A program made the position numbers and the translations under genes. From Sphingorhabdus sp. Alg231-15 (GTDB taxonomy: Bacteria > Pseudomonadota > Alphaproteobacteria > Sphingomonadales > Sphingomonadaceae), in contig NZ_LT703001.1 in the NCBI RefSeq assembly GCF_900149705.1, forward strand, positions 2,108,001 to 2,172,000: DNA of 64,000 nt, given 5' to 3'. Positions 42,085 through 51,825 of the stretch are shown piece by piece; position 1 is the stretch's first letter, and every line of letters starts with the position of its first letter. The notes under the pieces are model-generated. The model was not told the origin of the DNA, did not search any database, and saw only the letters and a list, made by a program, of their open reading frames with translations.

Positions 42085-44199
42085 ATGAATCGTACCCTTT
42101 GCCTGTTCATTGCTGTCCTCATGCTGTCCAAAGCAACCATGCCCGCTCATGCCGCCGACACTATTGTGTCACCGTCCGTCACTGAGAACCGATGTAGCGA
42201 TGGTGTGCTGGAGTGTATGGCATCCATTGAAACACCTGGTTCGCCAGCAATATCCCCGGACGGCAAAGCAGTCGCCTTCACCATCCGGACCGCGGACTGG
42301 GAGAAAAATCGCTATGATCGGGAAATTCATCTAACCGAAAACGGGAAAACGGTTCAGCTGACCAACAATCCCAAAGGATCGTCCGGCGACATTGCCTGGT
42401 CCCCCGATGGAAAACGGATTTCCTATCAAGCCAATACCGATATCGGCACCCAGCTTTTCTTGATGAACCGGGACGGCAGCAATGTCCGGCAGATCACGGC
42501 TCTGCCGGGCGGAATCAATGCCTATATCTGGTCTCCCGATGGCCGCTACATGGCTTTGAAACTGAGCGAGCGAGCGGCAAAATCCAAAGCGCAAGTCGAA
42601 AAGACTTACGGTAATTTTGCATTTGCCGATGACTATTCTGGACGCGATCATCTGTGGCTGCTCGACCTGACAAAGGCTCAAAGTGCCAATGCACCGGTTG
42701 CCGATCGCTCCGAACATGCGGACAAAGAGGCTCCGTTACGGCGGCTGACGGGGGGCACGGCCTTTACCATTGGTAGCTTCTTTGGTGGCAGCTTTACCTT
42801 CACGCCCGATAGCAAGGAAATCCTGTTTGATCATGCCAACAGCGGATCGCCTTATGATCTTGGCACGCAGGATATTTCCGCCGTCAATATCGCGACCGGC
42901 AAGCAACGTCCCATTGTTCGCCGTCCTGGTATGGATCTCGACCCTAAAGTCTCACCCGATGGTAAAACCGTGGCCTTTCATATGGGCGAGCCGCCCTATT
43001 ATTATACCCGTCAATATTGGATGGGCCTGATTCCGATTGATGGCGGAAAGATCGAACAGATCAGTAATACGACCGACAAATATAATGATGCCAATATTAT
43101 TGGCTGGCAAGGTAACGCGATATTTTTCATGTCGCACTATCGGGTCGAAAGCAATCTGTACCGCATGGACTTGGATACGCGAGTTGTCACCAATTTGACC
43201 GCTGGTCGCGGCCGGGTAGAGGGATATTCCTTTACCACTGACGGCAAAACCGTTGCTTTTGGCGCGGTGGATGGCGAGCGCGCGAAGGAGATTTACACCC
43301 GCAAGGTGACCGCGACCGGATATGCTGATGAAAAGCGCCTCACCCAATTCAGCCAGGCCATCGCCGACTGGCCGGACACCGAAGTGCGCCTGGTCCAGTG
43401 GACCACGCCGGACGGGCTGGAGCTGGAAGGCGTGCTGACCCTACCAGCTCCGGAAAACCGGCTGGATGGACCTATGCCCGTGCTGGTTGTCGCTCATGGG
43501 GGCCCATCAGTCGCCTCGCGCCCACGGCGCGTGGGGGATGAAATCTACCCCACAGAATATTGGCTGCGCAAAGGTGCCGCAATCTTTGAGCCCAATTATC
43601 GTGGTTCGGGAAGTTATACCGATGAGTTGATGGCAGCGAACGTTCGCTCCTTGGGCATCGGCTACACGGTGGACATCGAATCCGGGATCGATCACTTGAT
43701 AAAAATCGGGATAGCTGACCCCGAAAAACTTGGCGCCATGGGCTGGAGCGCCGGCGGCTCAGTGACTGCTGGCCTTGCCGTACGAACGACCCGCTTCAAG
43801 GCGTTTTCCGTGGGCGCAGGGATTACAAGCTATTCCACCTATTATGGACTAAGCGATCAGCCCACCAGTCCGCTCGCCTATCTGAAAGCAACACCTTCGG
43901 ATGATCCGGAAATTTACAAGGCAACGGGAGCCATGGGTTCGATCAAAAATGCGGTCACACCGACACTGATTCAACATGGTCGCGATGATAACCGTGTGCC
44001 CTTCGCCAATGGCATGGAATTTTTCCGCGGACTAAAGGATGCTGGCGTCGAAACCGAACTGATCATCTATGAGGATACCGGTCACGTTATTTCACGGCCT
44101 AAAGAGCGAATGGCCGCGATGGAGCATAATGCCCGCTGGTTTGACAAGCATCTCTTTGGTGATCGGGACAGTCCGGACCTTGGTTTAGTTGGCCGCTAA
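42085..44199 (+). CDS. Prolyl oligopeptidase-family (S9) serine peptidase, secreted
   Basis: 704 residues. A signal peptide (about 1-24, ending AHA-A) is followed by a TolB/beta-propeller-like domain of WSPDGK repeats (GDIAWSPDGKRI, AYIWSPDGRYM, LDPKVSPDGKTV) and a C-terminal alpha/beta hydrolase. The triad is Ser555 (GWSAGGS), Asp635 (HGRDDNRVP) and His667 (DTGHVI). It should release di- or tripeptides in the periplasm. It ends inside the end of the opposing AbgT gene (15-base overlap). Confidence 0.93.
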   Translation: MNRTLCLFIAVLMLSKATMPAHAADTIVSPSVTENRCSDGVLECMASIETPGSPAISPDGKAVAFTIRTADWEKNRYDREIHLTENGKTVQLTNNPKGSSGDIAWSPDGKRISYQANTDIGTQLFLMNRDGSNVRQITALPGGINAYIWSPDGRYMALKLSERAAKSKAQVEKTYGNFAFADDYSGRDHLWLLDLTKAQSANAPVADRSEHADKEAPLRRLTGGTAFTIGSFFGGSFTFTPDSKEILFDHANSGSPYDLGTQDISAVNIATGKQRPIVRRPGMDLDPKVSPDGKTVAFHMGEPPYYYTRQYWMGLIPIDGGKIEQISNTTDKYNDANIIGWQGNAIFFMSHYRVESNLYRMDLDTRVVTNLTAGRGRVEGYSFTTDGKTVAFGAVDGERAKEIYTRKVTATGYADEKRLTQFSQAIADWPDTEVRLVQWTTPDGLELEGVLTLPAPENRLDGPMPVLVVAHGGPSVASRPRRVGDEIYPTEYWLRKGAAIFEPNYRGSGSYTDELMAANVRSLGIGYTVDIESGIDHLIKIGIADPEKLGAMGWSAGGSVTAGLAVRTTRFKAFSVGAGITSYSTYYGLSDQPTSPLAYLKATPSDDPEIYKATGAMGSIKNAVTPTLIQHGRDDNRVPFANGMEFFRGLKDAGVETELIIYEDTGHVISRPKERMAAMEHNARWFDKHLFGDRDSPDLGLVGR

Positions 44200-45789
44200 T
44201 GGCGGTGGCGCAAATACCGGCGAAGACGGCCCCAGTGGTATTTCAAATGCCACCCAAACCATGATGAGTGCCAATCCGGCACCCAGCAACCAGAGCGCAT
44301 AAGGCAGCATCATCGCGGTCAGATTGCCTATGCCAAAATCCTTATTCCAGCGCTGGCAGAAAATCAGGATAAGCGGGAAATAGACCATCAACGGCGTGAT
44401 GATATTGGTCGCGCTATCACCAACACGATAGGCGGCGGTCGTGGTTTCGGCACTGACCCCGATCAGCATAAGCATCGGCACCAATACTGGCGCAAGCAAT
44501 GCCCATTTGGCACTCGCCGAACCAACAAAAAGGTTCATCACCGCCACGAACACAACAACCAGAGCCAACAATATCGGCGCGGGCATATCGAGACTTTGAA
44601 GGAATTCCGCGCCATGGACAGCGGTAATCAGACCAAGATTGGACCAGCCGAACATCGCGACAAAATGGGCAACCATGAAGGCGAGGACAAGAAAATAGGC
44701 CATATCGGCCATGCTGTCGCTCATCATCTTCACGAGATCACGATGGTTTTCAATATTACCTACACCTTTGCCATAGGCCCAGCCGGCGAGGAGGAAGAGC
44801 AGGAAAAAACCAGCGACCAGCGATCGATAAAAGGGGGTGAACTGCGCCTCTGCCGAAGCGGTTTCATCGATCAGTGCGGTGCCCGGGCCGAAGGTCATCG
44901 CCAGCCATAGCGCTATTACGCCCAGTGTTGCGAGGCCAGCATAGCGCAATCCGCGCTTCTCGCCCGCATTCAGAGGACGGTCCTGCGTTTCAGATGCAAC
45001 ATCTTCGCCACCCAGCTTGTTGGCGCTCGGGTTAATCGACCCGCTATAAGTCCCCAACCGCGGCTCGATGATCCGGTCGGTAACATACCAGATGACCGGC
45101 AGAAAAACGAAGGTCATCACAAAGATGAAATACCAGTTGCCGGCTATATTCGCTTCCCATCCAGTAAAAACGGTCTCTGCCGCTGCCTGGGTAATTCCGA
45201 ACAGCAATGCATCGAGCTGACCCGGGAACAGATTGGCGGAAAAGCCGCCGGATACACCGGCAAACGCGGCGGCAATTCCCGCCACCGGATGGCGACCGGC
45301 AGCTGCAAAGATGATACCGGCAAGCGGGATGAGTACAACATAGGCGGCATCAGCAGCCAGATTGCCGAGCATAGCCACCAGCGCCACGATCGGCGTGAGC
45401 AATATCGTTGGTGCGTTGCGGACACCGGCCCGCATAGCAGTGCCGAAAAGGCCTGACCGCTCCGCGACACCGGCACCCAGCATCACGACCAACACATAAC
45501 CAAGCGGATGGAAATGTGTAAAAGTCTTGGGCATTTCCACCCATAGCCGCCTGATATTGTCAGCAGAGAACAGGCTAGAGGCCGCAATGACGGTCCGTTC
45601 GCCGGTTTCAGGATCCACTTCGATCGGATGAACCGCAGACCAGCTGAGCAAGTCCGCCACAACCGACAATGCGACAACAAAGAGAATCAAGTAGAAAAAC
45701 AGAAAGACCGGGTCAGGAAGCTTGTTGCCAGTTCTTTCGATCCAGCCGAAAAAACCCTTGTTCAGACTTTGCGTCCCGCCATTTGTCAT
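44185..45789 (-). CDS. AbgT family transporter
   Basis: 534 residues, polytopic, about 11-13 helices. N-terminal GFFGWIERTGNKLPDPVFLFFYLI, then LGYVLVVMLGAGVAERSGLFGTAMR, FSANLFPGQLDALLFG and the conserved VGDSATNIITPLMVYFPLI are AbgT hallmarks. Founding members take up p-aminobenzoyl-glutamate, while others export sulfonamides using the proton gradient. Its 3' end overlaps the S9 peptidase gene in antisense, and a peptide- or amino-acid-linked role is a reasonable guess. Confidence 0.93.
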   Translation of the reverse strand: MTNGGTQSLNKGFFGWIERTGNKLPDPVFLFFYLILFVVALSVVADLLSWSAVHPIEVDPETGERTVIAASSLFSADNIRRLWVEMPKTFTHFHPLGYVLVVMLGAGVAERSGLFGTAMRAGVRNAPTILLTPIVALVAMLGNLAADAAYVVLIPLAGIIFAAAGRHPVAGIAAAFAGVSGGFSANLFPGQLDALLFGITQAAAETVFTGWEANIAGNWYFIFVMTFVFLPVIWYVTDRIIEPRLGTYSGSINPSANKLGGEDVASETQDRPLNAGEKRGLRYAGLATLGVIALWLAMTFGPGTALIDETASAEAQFTPFYRSLVAGFFLLFLLAGWAYGKGVGNIENHRDLVKMMSDSMADMAYFLVLAFMVAHFVAMFGWSNLGLITAVHGAEFLQSLDMPAPILLALVVVFVAVMNLFVGSASAKWALLAPVLVPMLMLIGVSAETTTAAYRVGDSATNIITPLMVYFPLILIFCQRWNKDFGIGNLTAMMLPYALWLLGAGLALIMVWVAFEIPLGPSSPVFAPPPLAAN

Positions 45790-45904
45790 AGAGCCTGATC
45801 CCCACCGCGTTGAAATATCGACCTATTCATAGGCATGCATGCACGCCAATGGTCAAGAATAATGGTGATTGATAGATACCGTCTATTGATGAACCGGACA
45901 TGGC

Positions 45905-46519
45905 TTAACTGTCGAAAACAGCCCATATATTATGCAAACCCTTGGGCTTTTCCATCGCCCGCAAAGCATGCAAAGCGCGCTCCAGATCAAGACGATAATA
46001 GGCAATCGCATCTTGGCTTCGTAACATTTCAGCACCGAGAGCAGCTATCAGGCCGGCGGCTTTTCTGTTTTCACGCAATATCGCAATATCCAGCTCGCGC
46101 AGCCCCTGCTCCAGGCAGTTGCTGAACAAGGCAGCGATGAGCACGCGTGACACACCTTTGCTTTGATAGTCATCGAGCACTGCAATGGCAAACTCCCCTC
46201 TAGCCGGATCATCACTATTCCTGATCGCATGGGCGGCAGCAATGGCCGGGTGGTCATCCGCATCAAGATTAACCACACCCCAGGCAATATGGTCAAAGCC
46301 GTCTACGGCCGATAGCTTTTCCACCACCGATGGCGGGGCAATTTTAAAGCTGGAGAAGAAGCGCAAATAGCGCGAGCGATCAGATAATTCCATGATTCCG
46401 CGCTCAATCTTACCTTGATCAGACGGATGAATCGGGCGCAGGCAAACCTTCATCCCGGAACGCAGCTCTGTCACAATCGAACAGGGCAATTCGGGGGTGG
46501 CATCGCTTTTCTGGGACAT
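45905..46519 (-). CDS. GNAT family N-acetyltransferase (Pat-like domain)
   Basis: 204 residues from ATG 46519 (AAAGGG upstream); the open frame runs 28 codons further. The start of the domain, CLRPIHPSDQGKIERGIMELSDRSRYLRFF, is the pattern of the GNAT domain of protein acetyltransferases such as Pat. LDDYQSKGVSRVLIAALF is the acetyl-CoA loop. Here the GNAT domain stands alone, without the NDP-forming acyl-CoA synthetase part or a cyclic-nucleotide domain. The target is unknown. Confidence 0.88.
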   Translation of the reverse strand: MSQKSDATPELPCSIVTELRSGMKVCLRPIHPSDQGKIERGIMELSDRSRYLRFFSSFKIAPPSVVEKLSAVDGFDHIAWGVVNLDADDHPAIAAAHAIRNSDDPARGEFAIAVLDDYQSKGVSRVLIAALFSNCLEQGLRELDIAILRENRKAAGLIAALGAEMLRSQDAIAYYRLDLERALHALRAMEKPKGLHNIWAVFDS

Positions 46520-46694
46520 GAATAGCCCTTTCTGGGAGAAGGAAAGTGCCATTGCGTTTAACAAATTTTGCGCCGGATTGAAAACTTTGCCGCTAGGCAG
46601 CACCAGAGCAGAAGCAAAAAAAGCTGTCCTAAACTCCCACGATTATGCCATTATCAATTCAACAGATTGAAACGATTCTTTGAGGAGAAAAAAG

Positions 46695-47537
46695 ATGGCC
46701 ACCGCTGTACAGGATACCGGTAGTGCAATGAATGTTGATGCCGGGTTCAACATTCCCGATCCGACCACCATTGAGCGGCTTGAAGGCAAAGTCTCTGATG
46801 CAGAATGGAAACTGCGTTGTGATCTCGCCGCGACCTATCGGCTATGTGCAATGCATGCCTGGACCGATCTGGTCTTCACTCACATCTCCGCGCGTCTGCC
46901 TGATGAGGATGGTGAAGAACGTTTTCTGATCAATCCTTATGGAGTGATGTTTGACGAGATGACCGCCAGTTCGCTGGTCAAGATCGACCTTGAAGGCAAT
47001 ATCAAACAGGACACGCCCTATTTCATCAATCCTGCCGGGTTCACCATCCACAGTGCTTTGCATAGCGCTCGCGAAGATGCCGGCTGCGTGATTCATGTCC
47101 ACACGCCTTATGGTATTGCGGTTTCCGTCCAGAAAGAAGGCCTGCGCCGCTACACCCAATTTTCAATGCAGGTTCACGATGATCTGGCTTATCATGACTA
47201 TGAGGGCATCGCGCTGGACCTTGATGAACGCGAGCGCCTAGTTGCCGACGTGGGTGACAAGAATCTCCTCATCTTGCGCAATCATGGGACGTTGACTGTG
47301 GGTAAAAATTGCGCGCTCGCTTTCTTGCGCATGTATTTCCTCGAAAATGCCTGCAAGACACAAATTCTGGCGCAAGCTGTTGGCGGTGAACAGCATTTGC
47401 ATGAGGAACCAGAAGAGATGGGTAATCGGGTCCATCAACAAACCGCGCCTGCCTTTATGCCGGGCCTGGGTGACAATCTGGTCTGGCCTGGTCTGATGCG
47501 CAAATTGAATCGCAGCAATCCCGGTTTTGACCACTAA
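46695..47537 (+). CDS. Class II aldolase/adducin family protein
   Basis: 280 residues from ATG 46695, with GAGGAG seven bases upstream. The fold shows the zinc-binding His residues in CVIHVHTPYGIAVSVQ and in LRNHGTLTVG, and an active-site Glu-like HSALHSAREDAG segment. LCAMHAWTDLVFTHISARLP and FLINPYGVMFDEMTASSL are typical of the adducin-like branch rather than fuculose or ribulose phosphate aldolases, so the substrate is not known. It is divergent from the GNAT gene and precedes murA. Confidence 0.9.
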   Translation: MATAVQDTGSAMNVDAGFNIPDPTTIERLEGKVSDAEWKLRCDLAATYRLCAMHAWTDLVFTHISARLPDEDGEERFLINPYGVMFDEMTASSLVKIDLEGNIKQDTPYFINPAGFTIHSALHSAREDAGCVIHVHTPYGIAVSVQKEGLRRYTQFSMQVHDDLAYHDYEGIALDLDERERLVADVGDKNLLILRNHGTLTVGKNCALAFLRMYFLENACKTQILAQAVGGEQHLHEEPEEMGNRVHQQTAPAFMPGLGDNLVWPGLMRKLNRSNPGFDH

Positions 47538-47571
47538 GCAACAGGCTTTGTAACTTTACGGAAATGATACG

Positions 47572-47590
47572 CGCTGCGACTTGCGCAGCG
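47572..47590 (+). terminator. GC-rich hairpin between the aldolase-like gene and murA
   Basis: CGCTGCG-ACTTG-CGCAGCG is a perfect 7-bp stem, 34 bases after the stop of the aldolase-like gene and 24 bases before murA. It is followed by GTACATTTT, a weak T-run. It is a plausible terminator or leader hairpin for murA. Confidence 0.5.
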
Positions 47591-47614
47591 GTACATTTTC
47601 GCTAAACCATCGCG

Positions 47615-48898
47615 ATGGATATTATCTCAATACGCGGCGGCAAAAAGCTGTCTGGCAAAATTCCGATTTCTGGCGCAAAAAACAGTGCTCTGGCGCTGTT
47701 ACCTTGCGCACTGCTCACTGACGAACCGGTCACCTTGCGCAATTTGCCGCGGCTCGCTGATGTCGACAGTTTCGGGCATTTGCTCAACCAGCTTGGCGTT
47801 TCGACAACCATTGAAGGTGCGCGACCGGAAGACTTCGGACGTGTTATGACCCTGAAGGCCGGGAAGATCACCTCTACCGAAGCACCCTATGATATTGTTC
47901 GCAAGATGCGCGCCTCGATCCTAGTACTCGGCCCTCTGCTCGCCCGCGCAGGAGAATGCCGGGTCTCGCTGCCCGGTGGTTGCGCGATTGGCAACCGCCC
48001 GATCGACTTACATTTGAAAGCGATTGAAGCGCTTGGCGCGGTAATCGAAACCACCAGTGGTTACGTCACCGCCCGCCAGCCTGATGGTGGCCTTCCCGGA
48101 GGTGAGTTCACATTTCCGGTTGTCTCGGTTGGAGCCACCGAAAATGCTTTGATGGCTGCGGTCCAGGCCAAAGGCACAAGCCGCCTCAGAAACGCAGCCC
48201 GGGAACCGGAAATTGTCGACCTTTGCAACATGCTGGTCGCGATGGGCGCAGAGATTGAAGGCATTGGGTCGTCCGACCTCACCATTCATGGTGTCTCCCG
48301 TCTACATGGTTGCACATACCGGGTCATGGCAGACCGGATCGAGGCCGGAAGCTATGCTTGTGCGGTTGGAATTACCGGCGGAGAGGTTGATCTTGTCGGT
48401 GCAAAAGCGGAAGAAATGGAAGCGACCCTTGCCGCATTGACCGAGGCCGGATTGCATATCGAACCCTATAACAAAGGAATAAAGGTTGCGGGCAATGGAA
48501 CGCTGAAACCGCTGACGCTGGAAACAGCACCCTATCCTGGCCTGGCAACGGATATGCAGGCCCAGTTAATGGCGATGCTGTGCATGGCTGATGGCGCTAG
48601 CGTCCTGACCGAGACGATCTTCGAAAACCGCTATATGCATGTGCCCGAACTTAACCGGATGGGCGCCGATATCGAAACCAAGGGGCGTACTGCGGTCGTG
48701 CGCGGAGTTGATAAAATGACCGGCGCACCCGTTATGGCCACCGATCTGCGCGCTTCGATGAGTCTGGTGATTGCTGCTCTTGCAGCAGAGGGGGAAACCC
48801 AGTTGCAGCGGATTTATCATCTGGATCGCGGCTATGAACGCCTGGAGGAAAAACTGGCTGCCGTCGGCGCGGATATTGAGCGCATCAGCGGCGACTGA
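47615..48898 (+). CDS. murA: UDP-N-acetylglucosamine 1-carboxyvinyltransferase
   Basis: 427 residues. MurA starts murein synthesis by adding enolpyruvate to UDP-GlcNAc. Lys22 (SGAKNSAL) and the fosfomycin-sensitive active-site Cys123 ([15 protein letters not shown]) are both present, and the two inside-out alpha/beta domains are complete. The closing [15 protein letters not shown] and [13 protein letters not shown] are typical. No strong Shine-Dalgarno is visible before ATG 47615. Confidence 0.97.
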   Translation: MDIISIRGGKKLSGKIPISGAKNSALALLPCALLTDEPVTLRNLPRLADVDSFGHLLNQLGVSTTIEGARPEDFGRVMTLKAGKITSTEAPYDIVRKMRASILVLGPLLARAGECRVSLPGGCAIGNRPIDLHLKAIEALGAVIETTSGYVTARQPDGGLPGGEFTFPVVSVGATENALMAAVQAKGTSRLRNAAREPEIVDLCNMLVAMGAEIEGIGSSDLTIHGVSRLHGCTYRVMADRIEAGSYACAVGITGGEVDLVGAKAEEMEATLAALTEAGLHIEPYNKGIKVAGNGTLKPLTLETAPYPGLATDMQAQLMAMLCMADGASVLTETIFENRYMHVPELNRMGADIETKGRTAVVRGVDKMTGAPVMATDLRASMSLVIAALAAEGETQLQRIYHLDRGYERLEEKLAAVGADIERISGD

Positions 48899-48955
48899 CA
48901 ACTCGCTACCTAGCACTTATGGCAGCTTGCATGTCGGGCGCTTTTACCCTGTAAT

Positions 48956-48975
48956 CTCTCCTATAAAGAGGAGAG
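48956..48975 (+). promoter_or_regulatory. Hairpin masking the Shine-Dalgarno of the P450 cluster
   Basis: CTCTCCT-ATAAAG-AGGAGAG is a perfect 7-bp stem with a six-base loop. The right arm is the AGGAG Shine-Dalgarno of the first cluster gene (ATG 48985, 11 bases on). It could serve as a thermosensor-like or protein-regulated translation switch. Confidence 0.5.
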
Positions 48976-48984
48976 GATGAGTCC

Positions 48985-49395
48985 ATGTTTTCAGGACCAA
49001 TAGAAGACCGGCTGGCGATCCGGGAACTACACGACGCCTATTGCGATGCAGTATTGCGCACAGACCCAGATGACTGGGGTGCGCTTTGGACGGAAGACGC
49101 CGTCTGGTCGCTCATGGGCACCGAAGTTGTCGGGCGTGAAAATATCGTCAACCTGTGGAATGGCGCGATGAGCCAGTTTGATGCCGTCAGCTTTCTCGGC
49201 ATACCAGGCAGTCTGGAAGTTACCGGAGACACGGCAACAGGTCGCTATCAAACCCATGAAATCCTTGTCGAAAAGGGTGAGCCGCGGATTGCAGGTGGCC
49301 GCTATGATGACGAGTTCGTCAAGATTGATGGCCAGTGGTTCTACAAAAAACGCATATTCAATGTCGTCGCTCAACTGGGCGGACAAAAGCTTTAA
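48985..49395 (+). CDS. SnoaL-like / NTF2-fold protein
   Basis: 136 residues. The SnoaL_4-like pattern is clear: IEDRLAIRELHDAYCDAVLRTD, WGALWTEDAVWSLMG, GRENIVNLW and the late GRYDDEFVKIDGQWFYKKRIF. Proteins of this type are small isomerases, dehydratases or hydroxylating-dioxygenase beta-like subunits. It is the first gene of a four-gene cluster with an ABM monooxygenase-like protein, a P450 and an SDR. A role in breakdown or tailoring of a small organic molecule is inferred from context. Confidence 0.87.
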   Translation: MFSGPIEDRLAIRELHDAYCDAVLRTDPDDWGALWTEDAVWSLMGTEVVGRENIVNLWNGAMSQFDAVSFLGIPGSLEVTGDTATGRYQTHEILVEKGEPRIAGGRYDDEFVKIDGQWFYKKRIFNVVAQLGGQKL

Positions 49396-49409
49396 GGGAA
49401 ATTTGAAAC

Positions 49410-49751
49410 ATGGCTAAAATACTGATCGCAGCGCATATCGATGTGGAACCGGCGACACGCGAAGAATGCCTGAAAAAGGCGCAACCCTATATTGACGGCG
49501 CACTCAGTCAGGAAGGCTGTTTATGCTATAGTTGGTGCGCTGACATGCATAATCCTGCCCGTATCGAAGTGTTTGAGGAGTGGACAAACGAAGAGGCCCT
49601 CGCGCAACATTTCCAGGATGTCCATTATGCCAGCATGCTGGCCCATATCGGCAAATTCGGTCTGACCAACGCGGTCAGTGCCAAATATCGCGTGGATGCA
49701 GAGGGCCCGGTTTATAACGCAGAAGGCGTTCCAACTCCCGCCTTTGATTGA
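49410..49751 (+). CDS. ABM-domain putative quinol monooxygenase
   Basis: 113 residues with an antibiotic-biosynthesis-monooxygenase fold: ILIAAHIDVEPATREECLKKAQPYI, then GCLCYSWCADMHNPARIEVFEEWTNEEAL and HFQDVHYASMLAHIG. Such cofactor-free enzymes oxidise quinols or aromatic intermediates (YgiN type). It sits 14 bases after the SnoaL-like gene and 21 bases before the P450 gene, all on one strand with good ribosome-binding sites. Confidence 0.88.
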   Translation: MAKILIAAHIDVEPATREECLKKAQPYIDGALSQEGCLCYSWCADMHNPARIEVFEEWTNEEALAQHFQDVHYASMLAHIGKFGLTNAVSAKYRVDAEGPVYNAEGVPTPAFD

Positions 49752-49772
49752 ACCCCTAACAGGAATGAGAAC

Positions 49773-51020
49773 ATGAACGAACTGGCCTCAAAATCACTAT
49801 TCCAGCCAGATATATTGGTTGATCCCTTCGACTTTTACGAAGAACAGCGCGCCAAAAGCCCCGTCTTTCTGGATGAAGCCAGCGGTGCTTATATTGTCCT
49901 GGACTATGATCTGATATCTGAAGCGGTTGGTCGGCTCGATGATTTTTCCAATAATTTTACGGCCCTTCTTTCAGGCGGAAAATCTGACGAAGAACTGGCA
50001 AATGACCAAGAAATCCAAGCGATTCAGGCGGAAGGATGGCCGCAGGTCAATACTCTGCTGACCGCCGATCAACCGGTACACACACGGTTTCGCAAGCTCG
50101 TCAATCTCGCCTTCTCCATGCCCAAGGTAAACAAGCTGGAAGACAGCATAAGGGCCATGTCCAATGAGTTGATCGATACATTTGTCGACAAGGGCGAATG
50201 CGAATTCATGGAGGAATATGCCATTCCGATGCCGGTGCGCACTATCGCTGTGCAGCTGGGGCTGGATGTTGCCGATGCCGGTACGATCAAACGCTGGACC
50301 AATGCCTTTGTTGATCGCTTGTCAGGCATGATGACCCGCGAGCGACAATTGGAGACCGAACGTGAAGTGGTCGAATATCAACATGCGCTGAAAGCCAATA
50401 TGGACGCGCGTCGCAAAGAGGCGAAAGACGATATCCTCTCCGATCTAGTCAATGCACAGGTAGATGGCGAGCGCCCTCTGGATGATGCAGAATCCCTCTC
50501 CATCGTTCAGCAGCTGATGGTCGCGGGCAATGAAACCACAACGGCTGCATTGGGTGAAGGGTTGCGTCTGTTTGCGACCAACCCGGATCAGTATAAAAAG
50601 ATTCAGGATGACCCGTCGCTGATCCCCAATGCCGTCGAAGAAGTATTGCGGATGTCGAGCGGGTCTTCCGGTATCTGGCGAGTGATGCACCGGGATGCGG
50701 AACTGGGCGGGGTCATGCTGCCCAAGGGCGCGATGGTGATGATGCGTTATCACGCCGCCAATCGCGATCCCAAGCAGTTTGAAAACCCCAACAGCTTTCA
50801 GGTCGACCGCAAAAATGCGCGCACCCATCTCGCCTTTGGCAAGGGCATCCACATGTGCGTTGGCAACATGCTGTCACGCAAAGAGATGACCGTATCGTTC
50901 CAGCAATTTGCCGAGCGGATTGACAATATCCAGATACAGGAAGGTGCGGAACTTACCTATCCGCCCAATATGATGCTGCGCGGCCTCACCAACCTGCCGC
51001 TCACTTTTGACAAACGCTGA
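49773..51020 (+). CDS. Cytochrome P450
   Basis: 415 residues, a soluble bacterial class I P450. The I-helix oxygen-binding motif is AGNETT (residues 251-256), the K-helix ExxR is Glu290/Arg293 (EEVLRM), and the heme loop is FGKGIHMCVGN with Cys362 as thiolate ligand. It needs a ferredoxin and a reductase, which are not encoded here. Close neighbours (SnoaL-like, ABM, SDR) suggest oxidation of a terpenoid, steroid or aromatic compound; the substrate is unknown. Confidence 0.95.
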   Translation: MNELASKSLFQPDILVDPFDFYEEQRAKSPVFLDEASGAYIVLDYDLISEAVGRLDDFSNNFTALLSGGKSDEELANDQEIQAIQAEGWPQVNTLLTADQPVHTRFRKLVNLAFSMPKVNKLEDSIRAMSNELIDTFVDKGECEFMEEYAIPMPVRTIAVQLGLDVADAGTIKRWTNAFVDRLSGMMTRERQLETEREVVEYQHALKANMDARRKEAKDDILSDLVNAQVDGERPLDDAESLSIVQQLMVAGNETTTAALGEGLRLFATNPDQYKKIQDDPSLIPNAVEEVLRMSSGSSGIWRVMHRDAELGGVMLPKGAMVMMRYHAANRDPKQFENPNSFQVDRKNARTHLAFGKGIHMCVGNMLSRKEMTVSFQQFAERIDNIQIQEGAELTYPPNMMLRGLTNLPLTFDKR

Positions 51021-51042
51021 TAACAGATAAAGGGCCAAAACT

Positions 51043-51813
51043 ATGGGTATGATGGACGGAAAAGTCGCGCTGATCTCCGGCGGTGCGGAAGGTATTGGCG
51101 GGACAGCGGCCAGGCGTTTTGTCGAAGAAGGCGGCTCTGTCATGCTCGGCGATATCCAGATCGAAAAAGCGCAAGCCCATGCAGCTGCTTTGGGTGAACG
51201 CGCCGACGCGATCCAACTGGACGTGCGCGATCTTGATCAATGGCAAGCCGCGGTTAAGGCAACGCAAGACAAATTCGGCAAGATAACAACCCTGTTCAAT
51301 ATTGCCGGCATATCAGAGCCCGGTGCGGTAGATGATGTGGATCTGGACAGTTGGAGCAGAACCATCGACATTAATCTGAACGGCACCTTTTACGGATGCC
51401 GGGCGGCCTTGCCCGCCATAGTCGAGAGCGACGAAGACGGCTCGATTGTCAATGTCGGTTCGATGCTGGCCATGCGCCCCGGGTCAGGCATGGCCGCCTA
51501 TTCTGCGAGCAAAGGTGCCGTCACAGCCCTTAGCAAATCATTGGCGCTGCATTGCGCGGCACAGGGGAATAAAGTGCGGGTAAATACGGTCCACCCGGGC
51601 GCCATCGACACACCTATGTACCAGCGATATCTGGCTGCTTTTCCTGGCACCCACGAAGAGGCAGTCGTGGCCTTTAATTCCAATCATCCGATCAACCGTG
51701 TGGGCCAGGCCGAAGAAGTGGCCAATGCGATGATCTGGCTGTCCAGTTCCGGAGCCAGCTTTACCACCGCGAACGATGTTACCGTGGATGGCGGCGGTAG
51801 CTATCGCGAGTAG
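51043..51813 (+). CDS. Short-chain dehydrogenase/reductase
   Basis: 256 residues, classical SDR. The nucleotide motif is SGGAEGIGG (residues 12-20) and NIAGI lies at about 86-90. The catalytic residues are Ser140, Tyr153 and Lys157 (YSASK). HPGAIDTPM and the DVTVDGGGSYRE end are typical. An Asp after strand 2 (MLGDIQIEKA) points to NAD(H). It closes the P450 cluster and probably oxidises the alcohol made by the P450. Confidence 0.94.
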   Translation: MGMMDGKVALISGGAEGIGGTAARRFVEEGGSVMLGDIQIEKAQAHAAALGERADAIQLDVRDLDQWQAAVKATQDKFGKITTLFNIAGISEPGAVDDVDLDSWSRTIDINLNGTFYGCRAALPAIVESDEDGSIVNVGSMLAMRPGSGMAAYSASKGAVTALSKSLALHCAAQGNKVRVNTVHPGAIDTPMYQRYLAAFPGTHEEAVVAFNSNHPINRVGQAEEVANAMIWLSSSGASFTTANDVTVDGGGSYRE

Positions 51814-51825
51814 TCTGTACCAATG

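Noticed and set aside
45790-45904. Alternating GCATGCATGC sequence as a functional element
   Set aside because: A short self-complementary run in a 115-base gap, without conserved context; chance is the simplest explanation.
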